From NCBI GenBank assembly GCA_017651245.1, contig JAGCDQ010000076.1, positions 62,001 to 126,000 of the forward strand: a DNA stretch of 64,000 nucleotides, given 5' to 3'. Source of the DNA: Bacteroidaceae bacterium. GTDB lineage: Bacteria > Bacteroidota > Bacteroidia > Bacteroidales > Bacteroidaceae. A program made the position numbers and the translations under genes. Positions 24,473-34,041 of the stretch are shown in pieces. Position 1 is the first letter of the stretch. Each line of letters starts with the position of its first letter. The notes below the pieces were generated by a model, which was not told the origin of the DNA, ran no database searches, and saw only the letters and a list, made by a program, of their open reading frames with translations.

Positions 24473-24982
24473 TTACCAATCGGCTACGGTTGCATTGAAT
24501 ATCTGGTCAACAATGTCGTTTATCATCTCCTGCACCAGCTCTTCCTGCACTTCCGACAGCTGCTTGGCTGCGTCATATTCAGTCGTGGCACTGAAGCGTT
24601 GTTCGAAATCCTTGTCATGATTCTTGGTGTTGACAAACCGCACGTTCACCACAATCTTCAATTGCACCTGTGTGGAATAACCATCCGATCCCACATTTTT
24701 GTTCGTCTGGCTATATTCAACGATTTCACCCGCCAGTTGCAAGTCGCCATCTCTTTTCAGCACTTTCAGTTTCGTCTTTTGTGCATAGGCATCGCTGATG
24801 GCATTGTAAAACATGGACTCCATCGGACTCCACACGTAATTGGCGCGGATGGGGAACTTGTCAAGACTGATGGTCTTGGTCTTGGTGTAGTCAATGCTCG
24901 TGCCCGTGAACGAATAACTGATTTTGCAAGCTGTCAGCACACACACAAGTATCAGGCTCAGTATCGTGGTGAATCTTCTCAT
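24473..24982 (-). CDS. lptE: LptE-family LPS assembly lipoprotein
   Basis: A 169-residue lipoprotein with lipobox VLTAC (Cys19) and the Bacteroidetes LptE pattern YSFTGTSIDYTKTKTISLDKFPIRA, followed by a two-layer fold ending in a helix rich in Gln/Glu. LptE plugs the LptD barrel and helps deliver lipopolysaccharide to the outer leaflet. It overlaps the end of the sigma-54 activator gene by 4 bp, so the two are translationally coupled. Confidence 0.85.
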   Translation of the reverse strand: MRRFTTILSLILVCVLTACKISYSFTGTSIDYTKTKTISLDKFPIRANYVWSPMESMFYNAISDAYAQKTKLKVLKRDGDLQLAGEIVEYSQTNKNVGSDGYSTQVQLKIVVNVRFVNTKNHDKDFEQRFSATTEYDAAKQLSEVQEELVQEMINDIVDQIFNATVADW

Positions 24983-26241
24983 ATATCCAGTCCGTAATCT
25001 CTAATCTTTCTGTATAGTGTGCGTTCCGAGATGTCCAGCTCTGCCGCAGTTTTCTTGCGATTGCCGTTATTGCGCTTCAGCGATTCGATGATGTTCTTCT
25101 TCATCAGTTCCTTGTTCGACAGGGGTGTTTCTTCGATGGGCTCAATGTCCACCTCCTGTATGCTGTGATTCGCATAAGGCATATTGTCCTGAGGCTGATA
25201 TTGTTGCTTGTTCACGATGTAAGGATGCATGTCCTCTTCCACCTCATGGTATATGCCGTAGTGGTTCTGCGGCGTATTCTGCATGTTGTCGATGTTGCTG
25301 TGCACCAGTTCCTTCAGGTCTTTCACCTCTTTGCCGATGCTTGACAAAAGTTGGAACAGCATGTCGCGCTCCTTTTCGTAGCTATGTGCCTCAGGCGCAT
25401 GCATTTCCCTGTTCGCATTGTGCAGCACCAGTCCCGTCTCACCCAGTGAGTCGTCTGTCACGCCATAGGTTCTCAGGATTTCGGGGGTGATTTCCCGCTC
25501 TTGGCTAATGATGCTGATCTGTTCCACCAGATTGCGAAGCTGGCGGATGTTGCCTGGCCATTTATAGCTTAGGAGCAACATGCGTGCCTCCTCAGTCAGA
25601 CGTACTGGTTCAATGCGGTATTTCTCAGAAATGTCGTATGCAAACTTCCTGAACAGCAACTCGATGTCCCTTCCTCTTTCGCGTAAAGGTGGCATATTGA
25701 TAGGAATGGTGTTCAGACGGTAATACAGATCCTCACGGAATTTTCCCTCACGAATGGCTTTCTGCATGTTCACATTCGTTGCCGCCACAATTCTCACGTT
25801 TGTCTTTCTCACCTCACTTTCACCCACACGAATGTACTCACCTGTTTCCAGCACACGCAGCAATCGCGCTTGAGTCGCCAATGGAAGTTCACCCACCTCA
25901 TCCAAGAAGAGTGTCCCATTATTTGCCACACCAAAGTAGCCTTCGCGGTCATCCAGCGCACCAGTGAACGAACCCTTCTTGTGTCCGAACAACTCCGAAT
26001 CGATCGTACCTTCTGGCAGCGAACCACAGTTGATGGCAAAGTATTTGTTGTGCTTCCGGGTTGAGTTGTCGTGAATCACACGGGGTAACACTTCCTTGCC
26101 AACACCGCTCTCACCATAAATCAGCACCGATAGTTCCGTCGGTGCTACCTGAATGGCGATATCAATGCTGCGATTCAATCCCTCGTAGTTGCCTACAATG
26201 CCGTATCGCTGTTTGATTTGCTGTATTGCTTTTTCGTCCAT
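24979..26241 (-). CDS. Sigma-54-dependent transcriptional activator without sensor domain
   Basis: A 420-residue AAA+ activator. Walker A GESGVGKE is at 43-50, the sigma-54-contacting loop is GSFTGA (90-95, a variant of GAFTGA), and a Fis-type helix-turn-helix (NRKKTAAELDISERTLYRKI) is at the C-terminus. There is no N-terminal receiver, GAF or PAS domain, so activity must be set by expression level or by a partner; the 80-residue Gln/Asn-rich linker before the HTH could take part. It heads an operon with lptE and two more genes, an order I have seen in other Bacteroidetes. Confidence 0.92.
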   Translation of the reverse strand: MDEKAIQQIKQRYGIVGNYEGLNRSIDIAIQVAPTELSVLIYGESGVGKEVLPRVIHDNSTRKHNKYFAINCGSLPEGTIDSELFGHKKGSFTGALDDREGYFGVANNGTLFLDEVGELPLATQARLLRVLETGEYIRVGESEVRKTNVRIVAATNVNMQKAIREGKFREDLYYRLNTIPINMPPLRERGRDIELLFRKFAYDISEKYRIEPVRLTEEARMLLLSYKWPGNIRQLRNLVEQISIISQEREITPEILRTYGVTDDSLGETGLVLHNANREMHAPEAHSYEKERDMLFQLLSSIGKEVKDLKELVHSNIDNMQNTPQNHYGIYHEVEEDMHPYIVNKQQYQPQDNMPYANHSIQEVDIEPIEETPLSNKELMKKNIIESLKRNNGNRKKTAAELDISERTLYRKIRDYGLDI

Positions 26242-26290
26242 AGTTATTCCTTTCGAACAGTTTCAGGTGTTCTTTCTTGAAAAAACGTGA

Positions 26291-26320
26291 CAAAATTAGC
26301 GATTATTTTCCATATCGCAA
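26291..26320 (-). promoter_or_regulatory. Promoter of the sigma-54 activator operon
   Basis: Minus-strand TTG (26320-26318), 19 bp, TAATTTTG (26298-26291), 49 bp before the ATG at 26241. Confidence 0.6.
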
Positions 26321-26410
26321 TGACTTTTTGTCAGTTTTTAACAAAAGAGACGCTATTTCCCCCTGTTGCCGCCTTAGTTGGAGGTGCAACTCAATGCTGT
26401 CGATCTTCTC

Positions 26411-26884
26411 TTATTGAATGTCTATCTTGATGCTTTGCATGGAATAATCGTACGTGAAATTCCAGAGTGTAAGATAGACACTGAAAGGATGCAAGTCAAT
26501 ATCATCTGCGGAGGTGATATTCTTCTCGTTGAAGAATTGGCTATTCTTGCTGAAAAGTTCATTGCGTATGTCATCCAAAGTGGGTATGGAAGTGTACTTC
26601 TTTTGGAATGTGTCGAGAGCTTTTATATCGCAAGCCTGTTGCGCAAAGGAAGTGATTCCGTTTTCTGAAGTGCCATCCTTTGTGAAAGAATAGGAGGTGA
26701 GGTTGAGCGATACAATGCTAGACATGACCAAAGAGTCATACGCAACTCGGTCAAGGGAGTCTGTATAGACAATGCTGTCAGTACCCACATAATAAGTACA
26801 TGTTGCCTTGCCATCAGAATCGTTACAAGCTGTTACAAGAACAATGCCAATAAACAGTATAATTGATTTTATAAGTTTCTTCAT
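26411..26884 (-). CDS. Hypothetical lipoprotein
   Basis: A 157-residue lipoprotein: signal sequence IILFIGIVLVTAC with lipobox Cys19, then a mixed region with no motif that I recognise. The start was set at the Met that begins the signal peptide (26884), 25 bp after the AraC gene on the same strand. Function unknown; co-transcription with the AraC regulator is likely from spacing. Confidence 0.7.
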   Translation of the reverse strand: MKKLIKSIILFIGIVLVTACNDSDGKATCTYYVGTDSIVYTDSLDRVAYDSLVMSSIVSLNLTSYSFTKDGTSENGITSFAQQACDIKALDTFQKKYTSIPTLDDIRNELFSKNSQFFNEKNITSADDIDLHPFSVYLTLWNFTYDYSMQSIKIDIQ

Positions 26885-26909
26885 TCTGTTGGTTGAATTA
26901 TTCAGATGA

Positions 26910-27878
26910 TTAGTTGTTGGAGGATGAATGCATATTTTCCATGTTGTCTTCCGCATGACTAATTCCTCTTTGCACCACGTCGATGAAATTCTTTTCTTCT
27001 TTGTTCTTCTCAGGCATTCCTCTGCGGAAATCAAGCGGGCTGAGGGTGGTGAGGTTCTTGAACCACTTGCCGAAGTAGCTTTGATTGGGGAATGTGAGTG
27101 CGTCAGAGATTTCCTTGATGGTCATGTTGGTGTGGCTCAGCAAATTGCGAGCTTCCACCAGCAGGGCTGTGGCAATCCATTGTGTAGGGGACTTGCCAGA
27201 GCACTCCTTGATGATGGTGCTGAAATAGCGAGTGGTGAGGAACTGCTGTTCGGCATAATATCTGACTTCATGCTGGGTGCGGTAGTTGCGATAGAGTTGT
27301 GTGACGAATTTCTGCAGCACCTCATCTTTGCGTGAGAAAGCTCTGTTGGTTGGGGTCACATTTGTATAGCATTGAAGCACTTCCAACATCAGCGAGTAGC
27401 TGAGCAGTTCTGCTTGTTTGTGGGCAATCTCAAGGAAAGGAAGGTTGGAAGTATCTATCGTTTGTTCTTTTTCCTTGTTCACTTTCTCTGCCACCATCTT
27501 AATCAATGCGATGTGCTGATTCAATGCTTTGAACTGCTCTTCGGAAATGGTTTGATAGGGTGCTTGCTTGATGACAAACAATGCGTTGAAGTTGGATACG
27601 TTGTAGAGCATGGGCTGGATGGTTTCAAGATTGGCTCCAATCAATGTACCTTTCAGATTTGCTGTATGGCTTTTGATGTGCAGAGAACTGTAGGAGAAAT
27701 AGACGATGATGGAACCCTTTTGCATGTGGTATTCGGTGCCGTCGATAGTGAGGGTGACACTTCCTGCCTTGCACAAAAACAATCCCGTTTTCGTCAATTT
27801 CACACTTTCTTTCTCGGCATTGAGGATGTTTACCTCTCCGCCTTCCAATTCGAGGATGGTTGCATTTTCTTCTCTCAT
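26910..27878 (-). CDS. AraC-family transcriptional regulator
   Basis: A 322-residue regulator with an N-terminal cupin-like sensor (AGSVTLTIDGTEYHMQKGSI) and a C-terminal AraC domain with signature FPNQSYFGKWFKNLTTLSP. It is transcribed away from the RND efflux operon, 178 bp apart, and is the obvious candidate regulator of that operon. The start at 27878 was chosen because an earlier Met (27917) would add a poorly conserved extension into the intergenic region. A Lys/Glu/Asn-rich tail of about 30 residues follows the DNA-binding domain. Confidence 0.88.
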   Translation of the reverse strand: MREENATILELEGGEVNILNAEKESVKLTKTGLFLCKAGSVTLTIDGTEYHMQKGSIIVYFSYSSLHIKSHTANLKGTLIGANLETIQPMLYNVSNFNALFVIKQAPYQTISEEQFKALNQHIALIKMVAEKVNKEKEQTIDTSNLPFLEIAHKQAELLSYSLMLEVLQCYTNVTPTNRAFSRKDEVLQKFVTQLYRNYRTQHEVRYYAEQQFLTTRYFSTIIKECSGKSPTQWIATALLVEARNLLSHTNMTIKEISDALTFPNQSYFGKWFKNLTTLSPLDFRRGMPEKNKEEKNFIDVVQRGISHAEDNMENMHSSSNN

Positions 27879-27989
27879 AATTGTGATTTTGGGACAAAAT
27901 AACGGAATATTTAGCACATATCCAACAAAAATGCTAATTTTTCTTCGAGAAAACGTACATTTAGGACAAATTCAGGTGGTTTTACACTA

Positions 27990-28019
27990 TTTGAGTTTCA
28001 AAATAATGTTCTAACTTTG
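27990..28019 (+). promoter_or_regulatory. Promoter of the RND efflux operon
   Basis: TTTG (27990-27993), 18 bp, TAACTTTG (28012-28019), 37 bp before the adaptor ATG. The divergent AraC gene starts 111 bp to the left, so its binding site may lie in between. Confidence 0.75.
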
Positions 28020-28056
28020 CATTCGAAAACTAAATTTAAGACGGAAGGCTTGGCTT

Positions 28057-29130
28057 ATGAAAAAGTATTCTTACATTATTTATATATTAATGGTTGTGGC
28101 AAGCATGGTTTCATGCGGTCGAAAAAATGCACCTCAGGAAGAAGTGCCTGTTGTTGATGTGGCATCGGTGAAAGGCTTAGGAGAGGTGGATGCCACCACG
28201 TTCACGGGCAGGACAAAATCTGCTGCCGAGGTGAATCTGGCTTTCCGTGTGGCAGGTCAGATTGAGAGTGTGTTGGTGAAGGAGGGTGATTATGTGCAGA
28301 AGGGACAAGTGGTGGCTGTGATGGATGCCCGTGACTATCAAGTGCAGCTGGCTGCCACACAAGCAGAATATGAGCAAGTGAAAGCAGATGCTGAGCGTGT
28401 GATGGCGCTTTATGCAGAGGGAAATACCACAGCGAGCAACAACGACAAGGCTCGTTATGGGCTTCAACAAATCTCCCAGAAGCTTGCCAATCATCGAAAT
28501 CAGTTGGCTGATACGCGTTTGAGAAGCACTATCAACGGCTATGTGCAGACGAAGTTTCATGAAAGTGGTGAGACGGTCGGTGCGGGTATGCCAGTGGTGA
28601 GTGTGTTTGGTAGTGGCGACACAGAGGTGGAAATCAAGATAAGTGCCTCCGACTTTGCCAACATTGATAAGTTCACGAGTTTTGGCTGTCGTTTTGATGT
28701 GACTGGCGACGAGACATTCCCATTGGCTATTGGTCGTGTCAGCCAAGAAGCCAATACTTCTCAGCTTTATACGGTTCGTCTGAAGTTTACAGGAGCGGTT
28801 GACCACAAGAAAATCACTCCAGGTATGACCACAATGGTTTATGCAGAAGTTTCGGACACGGAGGCTTCAGGCATTGTCTGTGTACCCATGTCGGCAGTGC
28901 TGAATGAGGAGGGAAAGACACAGGTGTTTGTGTACGATTCCAAGTCCAGTGTGGTGAAGAAACGTCCGGTTACGTTGACAATGGTGAAGCGTGATGGAAC
29001 GGTGCAGGTGGATGACGGTTTGAAGTCTGGTGAAACCATCGTCGTTTCTGGTGTGCATCACATTAGGGACGGACAGAAAGTGAGAGTCTTGGAGAAACCT
29101 GCGGCATCTAATGTGGGAGGATTGTTATGA
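28057..29130 (+). CDS. RND efflux periplasmic adaptor (MFP) lipoprotein
   Basis: A 357-residue membrane-fusion protein: lipobox ASMVSC (Cys20), lipoyl-like halves at NLAFRVAGQIESVLVKEGDYVQKGQ (given as two parts: NLAFRVAGQIESV and LVKEGDYVQKGQ) and at RSTINGYVQTKFHESGETV, a short helical hairpin between them, then beta-barrel and membrane-proximal domains. It joins the inner-membrane pump to TolC. The stop overlaps the pump ATG (ATGA), so translation is coupled. Confidence 0.93.
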   Translation: MKKYSYIIYILMVVASMVSCGRKNAPQEEVPVVDVASVKGLGEVDATTFTGRTKSAAEVNLAFRVAGQIESVLVKEGDYVQKGQVVAVMDARDYQVQLAATQAEYEQVKADAERVMALYAEGNTTASNNDKARYGLQQISQKLANHRNQLADTRLRSTINGYVQTKFHESGETVGAGMPVVSVFGSGDTEVEIKISASDFANIDKFTSFGCRFDVTGDETFPLAIGRVSQEANTSQLYTVRLKFTGAVDHKKITPGMTTMVYAEVSDTEASGIVCVPMSAVLNEEGKTQVFVYDSKSSVVKKRPVTLTMVKRDGTVQVDDGLKSGETIVVSGVHHIRDGQKVRVLEKPAASNVGGLL

Positions 29131-32100
29131 ACTACAGCAAATGGGCATTAGAGAACAGTAAGCTCATCAATGTTTTGGTGGCGATACTGGTGGTGGGTGG
29201 ATTTCTGGCATACGGTTCAATGTCGAAATTGGAAGACCCTGCCATCAAGGTGAAGCAGGCGATGGTTATCACGACCTATCCTGGTGCTTCATCCCATCAA
29301 GTGGAGCTGGAGGTGACTGACCCTCTGGAGAAGAGCATCCGTGAGATGTCCACCATCAATAACATCGAGTCGTCAAGCTATGCAGATTTAAGTTTGATCA
29401 CGGTGGAGTTGCTCACGACGGTTCCTGATGAGAATGTGGAACAGCAATGGGACATGCTTCGTCGTAAGGTGGCAAATGCTCAGAGCAAGTTGCCAGCAGG
29501 TGCTTCGCAATCTCAGGTGAGGGATGATTTCGGCGATGTGTATGGTATGTTCTATGCACTGAAAGGCGATGGACAGAGTGACAAGGAACTGAATGACTAT
29601 GCCGAACTGATCAAGCGAAGCGTGACAGAGATTGACGGAGTGAGCCGTGTGGATATCTACGGTAAGCGCAACCAATGCATCAACATTGAGTTGTACGAGG
29701 AAAAGATGGCGAACCTAGGTGTGTTGCCGACGGAGATCATCATGACGCTGAACAATCAGAACAAGACGAGTTATGCAGGTTACTATGATAATGGTGACCG
29801 CCGTATTCGTGTGACGGTGGATGACCAGTTCAACAATGTGGATGACATTGCCAACATGCTCATTCAGGGACATGATGATGACCAGTTGCGCATCAAGGAT
29901 ATCGCTACTGTGGTGAAGACCTACGAAGCCACCACGCGCAATCAGATGAAATGTGATGGCGTGCAGGCATTGGGCATCAGCATTGCTTGTTCTCCCGATT
30001 ATGATATTCTGAAAGTGGGAGCCAAGGTGGAGGAAGCTGTGAAGAATGTGGAGAATCGTCTGCCTGCTGGCATCGAATGTCAGAAGGTGTTTTTCCAACC
30101 TGAACGTGTGAGCAACGCCCTCAACACTTTCCTCATCAATCTGCTTGAGTCGGTGGCAATTGTGGTGCTGTTGCTTGTCTTCTTCATGGGGTGGAGGAGT
30201 GCCTACATCATCGGCAGCAGCTTGGTGGTCATCGTGTTTGGTTCTTTCCTTGTGTTGAAGGGATTTGATGGCACCTTGCAACGTGTGTCGCTGGCAAGTT
30301 TCATCTTGGCGATGGGTATGCTGGTGGATAATGCCATTGTGATTGTGGATGGTATCCTAATCGACATGAAACAGGGAAAGCCTCGTTTGGAAGCTTTGAC
30401 CTCCATCGGACAGAAAACTGCTATGCCTTTGTTGGGTGCCACTTTGATTGCCATCTTGGCGTTCCTGCCCATCTTCATGAGTCCCGACACAGCCGGTGTG
30501 TATGTGCGAGACTTGTTCATTGTCATTGCGGTGAGTCTGTTGCTCAGTTGGGTCTTGGCTTTGATCCATGTGCCTGTGATGAGTAACAGGATGTTCAAGC
30601 ATGTGGAAGTGTCGGAAGAAGAGAAAAACAAGGAACTCTATAAAGGTCGCTCCTACGATGTGTTGGAGAAGGTGCTCATTTTTGGCTTGAAGCATCGCAA
30701 AACCACCGTTGTCTCTGCCATTGTGTTGCTGGGTCTTGCCGCTTTCTGCTACAAGTTTGTTGACCGGGCATTCTTCCCTGATATGGAATACGACCAGCTC
30801 TATATGGAGTATAAACTGCCGGAGGGCTCTAACTCCACGGAGACTGCCCGTGACTTGGAGGAAATCCGTCAGCTCTTGATGAAACGGGATTACATCACCC
30901 ATGTCACCACTTCCGTCGGAGGCACGCCTTCCCGTTACAATTTGGTGCGCTCTATCGCCACTCCTTCGTTGGCGTATGGTGAGCTGATTATCGACTTTGA
31001 GTCGCCTTCTGCTTTGGTGAAGCATATTGATTCTTTGCAGAAGGAAATCAGCGACATGTATCCTGATGCCTATGTGAAGTTCAAGCGTTACAACCTCATG
31101 TTCAAGAAGTATCCGATTGAGGCATGCTTCAGCGGTCCTGACCCTGCTGTGTTGCATCGTCTGACTGATTCTGCATGCGCCATCGTGGAGGCTTCTGATA
31201 AAGTATATCTTGCCACTTCCGACTGGGAGCCCCAAGTGCCAGTGTTGAGTATCAACTATGACCAGGCATCAGCACGTAACAGCGGTCTTTCTCGCAGTGA
31301 TGTGGCGATGTCCATGATGGCATACACGGGTGGTGTTCCGATAGGCACGTTCTATGATGGCATCAACCCTCAGAACATCTATGTGAAATGTACGGACGAG
31401 GATGGAAAGAATGTGGAGAATCTGGAGAATGCCCGTGTGTTTGGAATGATTCCCAATGTGGGACAGTTCCTGAACCGTTCTACCATGCAGAAGCTGATGA
31501 CGGGAACGGTGAAGCGTGAAGATGTCATTGAGAACCTGATACAAACCACACCACTCAAACAAGTGTCTCATGGACTTGACATCAAATGGGAAGAGCCAGT
31601 TGTGGTGCGTCATAATGGACAACGCAGTCAGCGTCTGCAATGCTCTCCTTGTCCGGGTGTCGGCACAGAGGAAGCCCGTCAGGCGATTGCTGAGAAGATA
31701 GAAAAGATGGAATTGCCAGAAGGCTATTCCTTGTCGTGGGAGGGAGAGAAGAAGGCTTCCGACCAGTCGATGAAGTACCTTTTCAACGGTTTCCCCATTT
31801 GCATCGTCTTTATGATTCTCATTTTGGTGATGCTTTTCAAGGACTACAAGAAACCCACCATCATCTTCTGTTGTATTCCATTGGTGGTCATTGGTGTGAT
31901 GCCTGTGGTGATGCTGACAGGAAAGCCTTTCGGATTTGTGGCGATAGTGGGTGTGCTAGGTTTGATTGGTATGATGATCAAGAATGGTATTGTCTTGATG
32001 GATGAAATCACTTTGGAAATCTCGCAGGGCATTCCATTAAGAGTGGCACTTGTGCAGAGTTCCAAGTCTCGCTTGCGTCCTGTGATGATGGCAAGTCTCA

Positions 32101-32246
32101 CCACCATTCTGGGTATGATTCCGTTGGTGCCTGACTCCATGTTTGGCTCGTTGGCAGTCACCATCATGGGCGGTCTTTTCATGGGTACGCTCATCACCCT
32201 CATATTTATTCCTGTACTTTACTCAATGTTCTTCAAAGTGAAATGA
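29127..32246 (+). CDS. RND-family efflux pump, inner-membrane permease
   Basis: A 1039-residue AcrB-type pump with the usual two repeats of six membrane segments and two large periplasmic loops. The proton-relay segment reads GMLVDNAIVIVDGI (about residues 401-414), with one Asp where AcrB has the Asp407-Asp408 pair, as in many Bacteroidetes HAE-type pumps. The substrate cannot be told from sequence. It overlaps both neighbours by 4 bp (ATGA), so the three genes form one unit under the divergent AraC regulator. Confidence 0.94.
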   Translation: MNYSKWALENSKLINVLVAILVVGGFLAYGSMSKLEDPAIKVKQAMVITTYPGASSHQVELEVTDPLEKSIREMSTINNIESSSYADLSLITVELLTTVPDENVEQQWDMLRRKVANAQSKLPAGASQSQVRDDFGDVYGMFYALKGDGQSDKELNDYAELIKRSVTEIDGVSRVDIYGKRNQCINIELYEEKMANLGVLPTEIIMTLNNQNKTSYAGYYDNGDRRIRVTVDDQFNNVDDIANMLIQGHDDDQLRIKDIATVVKTYEATTRNQMKCDGVQALGISIACSPDYDILKVGAKVEEAVKNVENRLPAGIECQKVFFQPERVSNALNTFLINLLESVAIVVLLLVFFMGWRSAYIIGSSLVVIVFGSFLVLKGFDGTLQRVSLASFILAMGMLVDNAIVIVDGILIDMKQGKPRLEALTSIGQKTAMPLLGATLIAILAFLPIFMSPDTAGVYVRDLFIVIAVSLLLSWVLALIHVPVMSNRMFKHVEVSEEEKNKELYKGRSYDVLEKVLIFGLKHRKTTVVSAIVLLGLAAFCYKFVDRAFFPDMEYDQLYMEYKLPEGSNSTETARDLEEIRQLLMKRDYITHVTTSVGGTPSRYNLVRSIATPSLAYGELIIDFESPSALVKHIDSLQKEISDMYPDAYVKFKRYNLMFKKYPIEACFSGPDPAVLHRLTDSACAIVEASDKVYLATSDWEPQVPVLSINYDQASARNSGLSRSDVAMSMMAYTGGVPIGTFYDGINPQNIYVKCTDEDGKNVENLENARVFGMIPNVGQFLNRSTMQKLMTGTVKREDVIENLIQTTPLKQVSHGLDIKWEEPVVVRHNGQRSQRLQCSPCPGVGTEEARQAIAEKIEKMELPEGYSLSWEGEKKASDQSMKYLFNGFPICIVFMILILVMLFKDYKKPTIIFCCIPLVVIGVMPVVMLTGKPFGFVAIVGVLGLIGMMIKNGIVLMDEITLEISQGIPLRVALVQSSKSRLRPVMMASLTTILGMIPLVPDSMFGSLAVTIMGGLFMGTLITLIFIPVLYSMFFKVK

Positions 32247-33631
32247 AAAAGCTGCATATCCTTCTCATAGCCTTTGTTTTGGGTGCATTCTTCTCTGAGC
32301 TGACGGCACAAACCCTCACGCTCGACGAATGTGTCAACAAGGCACTTGAACATAATAAATCGCTCTCGTCTGCCAAGTTGAAGTTGGACCAGACTCGCTT
32401 CGACATGAAGTCCTACAAGGCGAATTTCTATCCGCAGTTCAACCTCATGGCATTAGATTTTTACACGACTGCCAAGGGAGATTTCACTATTGAGGGCGGA
32501 CATCTTCCTATCTATAATTATGTGGAGGAAGCAGGGAAGTTCGTTCCCAACGTGACTATGAATGAGGATGGCAGTTACACGCTCAATCAATATGCCGATT
32601 TCCCGTCTCAGACGATGAAGTGGAAACTCAAGAACATGTTTGTGGGTAGCATCTCTGTCATGGAACCGCTCTATGCTGGTGGTAAAATCTCCACTGCTTA
32701 CGAGATGTCCAAATTGGGTGTCAACATGGCGACTGAAAACATCCGTCTGACGGAATCAGAAGTCATTGTGAAGACTCATGAAGCTTACTATCAGGCGGTG
32801 AAGGCGAAGGAGTTGGGCGATGTGGCTCGTAGTTACAAGACCCTGCTTGATGAATTGAAGAAGAATGTGGAAGGTGCGTTCCGTCATGGCATGAGCACTC
32901 GCAACGACATCATGAAGGTGCAGGTGAAGCAGAACGAGGCGGAACTCTCCATCCAGAAAGCTGACAATGGCTATCAGTTGGCAAAGATGAATCTGTGTCA
33001 CATCATCGGACTTCCTTTGAACAGTGAGGTGGAGGTGGGGCAGACCGATATGTCTGCCAATGTGTCTATCCCGATGGATATGGGTGTTCGTCCTGAACAT
33101 GCCATCCTCGACAACAAGACCGAACTGGCACGTCAGCAGGTGAAATTGACCAAGAGCGATTACTTGCCTAATGTGGCAGTCGGAGCCACTTATTCTTACG
33201 CCAATGGTGGAGAACTGGCAGGCAAGAAACTGATTGATAATGGTTCTGCCTCTGTGGGTGTGGTGGTGAAGATGCCGCTCGATTTCTTCGGAGGAGGCGC
33301 CAACAAAGTGCGTTCTGCCAAGGCTGCTTATCAGATTGCCCAAATGGAACAGCAAGACCTCGATGAGCAGATGCAGTTGGAATGGGCACAATGCAAGAAT
33401 CTTTTCGATGAGGCTCAGACAGAGGTGCGTCTTTGCCAGACAGCCTTGGAACAGGCTGCAGAAAACATGCGACTATCCAAACAACAATATGAGGTAGGCT
33501 TTGAACCCCTTTCCGACTATCTTGAAACGCAGGCATCCTGGCAGCAATGCAGCGCCAATCTTGTCAATGCCCGATGTCAGATGCAACTGGCACAAGTGCG
33601 ATTGCTGAAGGCGGCAGGAAAACTGCGATAA
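32243..33631 (+). CDS. TolC-family outer-membrane efflux protein
   Basis: A 462-residue TolC-type protein with a signal peptide ending near ELTAQ (residue 23), then long alternating helices and two outer-membrane strand regions. The C-terminal helix QYEVGFEPLSDYLETQASWQ resembles the family repeat. It completes the adaptor-pump-channel operon. Unlike AcrB/TolC of E. coli, the channel is dedicated to this operon. Confidence 0.92.
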   Translation: MKKLHILLIAFVLGAFFSELTAQTLTLDECVNKALEHNKSLSSAKLKLDQTRFDMKSYKANFYPQFNLMALDFYTTAKGDFTIEGGHLPIYNYVEEAGKFVPNVTMNEDGSYTLNQYADFPSQTMKWKLKNMFVGSISVMEPLYAGGKISTAYEMSKLGVNMATENIRLTESEVIVKTHEAYYQAVKAKELGDVARSYKTLLDELKKNVEGAFRHGMSTRNDIMKVQVKQNEAELSIQKADNGYQLAKMNLCHIIGLPLNSEVEVGQTDMSANVSIPMDMGVRPEHAILDNKTELARQQVKLTKSDYLPNVAVGATYSYANGGELAGKKLIDNGSASVGVVVKMPLDFFGGGANKVRSAKAAYQIAQMEQQDLDEQMQLEWAQCKNLFDEAQTEVRLCQTALEQAAENMRLSKQQYEVGFEPLSDYLETQASWQQCSANLVNARCQMQLAQVRLLKAAGKLR

Positions 33632-33648
33632 TACGATTAAACTTTTTT

Positions 33649-34041
33649 ATGGCTAAACCCCAAAAGACCTATTTTCCATTAATTATTTGGGGGGCGCTTT
33701 TCATTCTGTGCGTCCTTCTCTATTTTTTCTTTGACCCCAATCGGGCAGCTTGGATGCCCAAGTGTCCGCTTCATCTGCTCACAGGGTGGAATTGTCCAGC
33801 GTGTGGACTTCAACGTGCGGTTCATGCCCTGCTGCATGGACAGTTCATAGAAGCGATCACTTACAACTATTTCATCGTGATTTTTCTTCCTTATCTGATG
33901 CTCCTTTTTATAGCAGAGATATTGAAAGTGATGCGGCGAGGAAGAATCTTCATCCGCACCGTCGAACACCCAGTGGTCACGAAGGTGTTCTTTGTTCAAT
34001 GTCTCATTTGGGGCGTTATAAGGAATTTTCTTCAGGTGTAG
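33649..34041 (+). CDS. DUF2752 membrane protein
   Basis: A 130-residue protein with three hydrophobic segments and the DUF2752 hallmark CPLHLLTGWNCPACGLQRAV (about residues 39-58), whose Cys pair may bind metal or form a disulfide. Function unknown. The start was set at ATG 33649, 17 bp after the TolC gene; an in-frame ATG upstream lies inside TolC. Its 3' end overlaps the convergent nucleotidase-like gene by 26 bp. Confidence 0.82.
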   Translation: MAKPQKTYFPLIIWGALFILCVLLYFFFDPNRAAWMPKCPLHLLTGWNCPACGLQRAVHALLHGQFIEAITYNYFIVIFLPYLMLLFIAEILKVMRRGRIFIRTVEHPVVTKVFFVQCLIWGVIRNFLQV

